Positions 5,627-7,920 of a stretch of DNA of 7,920 bases are shown here, in pieces. Below the pieces are notes generated by a model, which had not been told where the DNA came from, searched no databases, and saw only the letters and a list, made by a program, of their open reading frames with translations. Origin of the DNA: Candidatus Subteraquimicrobium carltonvillense. Lineage in GTDB: Bacteria > Actinomycetota > Aquicultoria > Subteraquimicrobiales > Subteraquimicrobiaceae. The position numbers and the translations under genes are program-made. The stretch spans positions 1 to 7,920 of the forward strand of contig DDKQ01000061.1 of assembly GCA_002339355.1 (NCBI GenBank), written 5' to 3'. How positions within the stretch are numbered: the first letter of the stretch is position 1; each line of letters starts with the position of its first letter.

Positions 5627-7696
5627 TTATGGTACCACCAACGACTCACTAGTATCCACGTTTAAGGTGGAATCGTAGGTCCAATCGAGCTTTACCACAT
5701 TGGTTACCGTTGAGGTATAGGTTCCAGTCGCCTTTGTCGGACCATACACAAAGGTCACCGTTCCATCAGCACCTGTGTTGCCACTGCCACTAGCAATGAA
5801 ATTACCATTTAAAGTCATTTCAAGATAAACCGTAGCACCCTCAACGCCAACGTTGTTTGTATCAACTATCTTCACGGTAGTGTATATTTTATAGTTCCGT
5901 CCTACCCTCGTGTACCACATGTCAATGCTGTAGACATACATAAGGTTAGCAGGCGCCTCACTTGTCGTTCCGGATACTTCCGCTGAGGGTGTTCCTTCAT
6001 TTCCTGCCACATCAACTGCTGTCACCACATAATAGTAGGTTGTCGAGGCCGCCAGTCCAACATCTGAATAAGAATTCGTAGCTGGTGAAGCAACGAGATC
6101 GTATGAACCACCGGATATGGTGCTCCTGTACACATTGTAGTGGTCAATATCTAATTCGGTGTTTGCTGTCCATGTGACATCCAACTGGCTACTACTTATT
6201 GTGGTTACTGTGACACCGGTTACCTGTGCTGGTGGAGTGGTATCCACGGTGAATGACCAGCTTGTACTGGCTACATTGCCAACCGTATCGGATACGTCTA
6301 AAGTTACCGAGTGCAAACCCTCAGCCAGAGGTGTGGTGGGTGTGTAAGATACCACACCGGTGAGGGAATCATAGACATGAGCCACCATTACCGAATCTAC
6401 GGTCATAACTATGGAGGTCTCATCGATGTCGCTTACATCAGAAACCGTGGCTGAAATCGTAGGCGTCCCCATGTTTACAATTGATCCATCAGCGGGTGTC
6501 AAATTAGATATCGCTGGTGGAGTTATATCCACGCCCGGAGCAGCTTCGTGGGCATCGACCAAACCATATCCATAAACAGAATCCCATCCAGCGGGTCCAA
6601 GGTCGTCGGCGGTTGTTTGCAATCGTGATCTCACATCCAGATTTGTCAATGTTAGATCAGAGGCTATCACCAGGGCTGCCGTTCCTGTAACATGTGGGCA
6701 AGCCATAGATGTACCACTCAAAGTTCCATAGTTATATCCATACGTCCGGGTCAGGGTAACTCTATATGTTGGTAGGGTTGAATAGATGCTCACGCCCGGA
6801 GCAGCCAATTCCAGATATGGACCTGAGTTGCTCCAATAAGGTGCGGTATCTGTTATATCCGTAGCGCCCACGGCGATGACTGAAGCATATGCAGCCGGAT
6901 AAGAGTATTCATAGGTTGTAGGATCTCCGTCCCCACTATTACCAGCCGCTGCAACCAATACTAACCCTGCGTTATAGGCACTGTTACATGCAGCCTCTAA
7001 GCTTACTGAATAAACGGAGGTTCCTAAACTCATTGATATCACTTGCATGCCATTTGTAACTGACCAGTCAATTCCCGCAATGACATCGCTAAGCAGACCC
7101 GATCCAAATCTATTGAGAACCTTTACAGCATATAAATCTGCTTCGGGGGCAACTCCGATGACGCCCTCGAGGTTGTCCTCCGCTGCAACGATGCCAGCGC
7201 AGTGGGTTCCATGTCCATTATCGTCCTTTGGATCGGCATCATCATTTGCAAAATCATATCCGCCCCTGTAATTGGCATCTAAATCCGGATGAGTGTAGTC
7301 TATCCCCGTGTCAATTATGGCAACTTTAACTCCGGTACCTTTGTTGTAGGGGTGGACGAGTTCCGCATCTATGCGATCTATTCCCCAGGGTAGCGTCTGC
7401 TGCAATGCCTCAACCCTCTGATCCTCTTCAATGTACTTAACCCTTGGATCAGCTGCCAATCGAGAAAGAGCTATTTCCGGCATTTCAGTGGCTACTACGG
7501 GGATTAATCGATATGTGTGGCTGATTATACCACCACAACGTCGCACCAAACCTATATCAGGTTTATCCCTGAATCCTATCAGCACCTTGCATTTCTTAAC
7601 CTGTGCACTACTTACCGGTGGTATCACCATTGCCGCACAAACCAATGCCACCAGCATCAGTGCAAAAATCCGCCCATAAGTGCATTTTCCTCTCAC
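5627..7696 (-). CDS. Secreted subtilisin-like (S8) serine protease with Ig-like, FN3 and C-terminal accessory domains
   Basis: A 689-residue extracellular endopeptidase, numbered from the GTG at 7696. Order: signal peptide (1-31, hydrophobic core then VSSA|QV), I9-type propeptide (about 36-97, ending IEEDQRVEAL), S8 catalytic domain (about 102-388), Ig-like module (392-488), FN3 (490-580), and a beta-rich C-terminal module (585-689) that I do not recognise with certainty. The catalytic triad is complete: Asp129 (IIDTGID), His162 (GHGTHCAG), Ser330 (GTSMACPHV), with oxyanion Asn253 (AAAGNSG). There is no LPXTG motif and no C-terminal membrane anchor, so the mature enzyme should be released or held by its accessory domains. 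The frame also allows GTG at 7705, but the SD lies between the two and fits 7696. A strong terminator follows the stop; the gene appears monocistronic. Its substrate cannot be told from sequence. Confidence 0.95.
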   Translation of the reverse strand: MRGKCTYGRIFALMLVALVCAAMVIPPVSSAQVKKCKVLIGFRDKPDIGLVRRCGGIISHTYRLIPVVATEMPEIALSRLAADPRVKYIEEDQRVEALQQTLPWGIDRIDAELVHPYNKGTGVKVAIIDTGIDYTHPDLDANYRGGYDFANDDADPKDDNGHGTHCAGIVAAEDNLEGVIGVAPEADLYAVKVLNRFGSGLLSDVIAGIDWSVTNGMQVISMSLGTSVYSVSLEAACNSAYNAGLVLVAAAGNSGDGDPTTYEYSYPAAYASVIAVGATDITDTAPYWSNSGPYLELAAPGVSIYSTLPTYRVTLTRTYGYNYGTLSGTSMACPHVTGTAALVIASDLTLTNLDVRSRLQTTADDLGPAGWDSVYGYGLVDAHEAAPGVDITPPAISNLTPADGSIVNMGTPTISATVSDVSDIDETSIVMTVDSVMVAHVYDSLTGVVSYTPTTPLAEGLHSVTLDVSDTVGNVASTSWSFTVDTTPPAQVTGVTVTTISSSQLDVTWTANTELDIDHYNVYRSTISGGSYDLVASPATNSYSDVGLAASTTYYYVVTAVDVAGNEGTPSAEVSGTTSEAPANLMYVYSIDMWYTRVGRNYKIYTTVKIVDTNNVGVEGATVYLEMTLNGNFIASGSGNTGADGTVTFVYGPTKATGTYTSTVTNVVKLDWTYDSTLNVDTSESLVVP

Positions 7697-7701
7697 TCTC
7701 T

Positions 7702-7709
7702 TCACCCCC
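7702..7709 (-). promoter_or_regulatory. Shine-Dalgarno GGGGGTGA that decides the protease start
   Basis: Minus-strand GGGGGTGA, preceded by AAA, closely matches the 16S anti-SD complement and lies five bases (AGAGA) before the GTG at 7696. The upstream GTG at 7705 is part of this SD and has no SD of its own at normal spacing. Confidence 0.65.
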
Positions 7710-7758
7710 TTTCAAACTCTCATCTACTCTAGTCTGTCAAATTAAAAATACAATATTT

Positions 7759-7764
7759 ATTATA
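7759..7764 (-). promoter_or_regulatory. Possible -10 box of the protease gene
   Basis: A perfect TATAAT on the minus strand, 62 bases upstream of the GTG at 7696. I see no convincing -35 hexamer at 16-18 bases. The surrounding 7706-7830 holds no gene and no strong hairpin. Confidence 0.35.
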
Positions 7765-7830
7765 GGCTAGACATAAATCGCCTACGGCAGAAGCTCTTTT
7801 TGCCAAACTGTTCTTAAGCAAAGGAATGTT

Positions 7831-7920
7831 TCAAATTCTAAGCACAAAGCACCAAAATCTAAACAATATTAAATGACCAAACATGTCATGAGCAAAGTCG
7901 AAGGAATCCAAAGGTTCAAA
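7831..7920. repeat. Degenerate A-rich intergenic repeat reaching the window edge
   Basis: A-rich sequence with partial 7-bp periodicity: AAGCACA, AAGCACC, AAAATCT and AAACAAT follow each other at 7840-7867, then ATTAAAT and GACCAAA. It resembles degenerate AAGCAC/AAATCC-type spacer repeats that I recall from other bacterial genomes, but that is memory and not a search. No ORF is supported here. Confidence 0.35.

Noticed and set aside
6159..7732. Several plus-strand ORFs of 60-82 codons opposite the protease gene
   Set aside because: Antisense shadows of a gene with a full catalytic triad; low-complexity translations and no plausible start signals.
7735..7740. TTGACA on the minus strand as the protease -35 box
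   Set aside because: A -10 at 17 bp would read GTTTGA and the start site would fall on the start codon region, leaving no room for the SD.

Overview
The window reads as bacterial chromosome, and every gene I can support lies on the minus strand. Translation signals are bacterial: Shine-Dalgarno (SD) sequences of the GGAGG/GGTGA type, and two probable non-ATG starts (TTG and GTG). Base composition looks moderately AT-rich by eye. Together, a MalT-type STAND ATPase with a class III cyclase, a secreted subtilisin with Ig/FN3-like modules, a DUF3307 membrane protein and a YhaO/Mre11-like nuclease suit an environmental, perhaps Gram-positive-related or deep-branching subsurface bacterium. The sequence does not fix the taxon.

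Layout in the direction of transcription (right to left). At 7706-7920 there is a spacer with no gene, a possible -10 box and a degenerate repeat. At 5627-7696 lies a secreted multidomain subtilisin-like (S8) protease that ends at a strong intrinsic terminator (5555-5581). After a palindrome (5529-5545) and a TATAAT box (5513-5518) comes a 1001-residue signalling protein (2454-5459): an N-terminal MalT-like ATPase, a central TPR superhelix and a C-terminal adenylate cyclase with all catalytic residues. Only 39 nt later is a 143-residue cyclic-nucleotide-binding protein (1983-2414) with the CRP-type cAMP pocket but no DNA-binding domain. A 301-bp spacer (1682-1982) holds heptamer repeats and a long imperfect palindrome. 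Then come a DUF3307 membrane protein (965-1681) and the N-terminal 290 residues of a metallophosphoesterase of the SbcD/Mre11/YhaO group (1-871), which runs off the left edge.

How the genes may work together. The cyclase and the small receptor look like a two-gene relay: a STAND/TPR protein senses a ligand or partner, makes cAMP, and the effector-less receptor passes the signal on by protein contact. This is inference from gene adjacency and intact active-site and pocket residues. The nuclease is probably followed, outside the window, by an SbcC/Rad50/YhaN-like ATPase. I see no clear functional link between the protease or the nuclease and the cAMP pair.

The most distinctive non-genic signals are (i) degenerate repeats with a 7-bp period at all four gene junctions downstream of the cyclase, one of which supplies the cyclase stop codon and last ten residues; (ii) a 48-bp palindromic, in-frame insertion inside the DUF3307 gene, flanked by a 6-bp direct repeat; and (iii) a rod-like imperfect palindrome of about 106 bp at 1826-1931.
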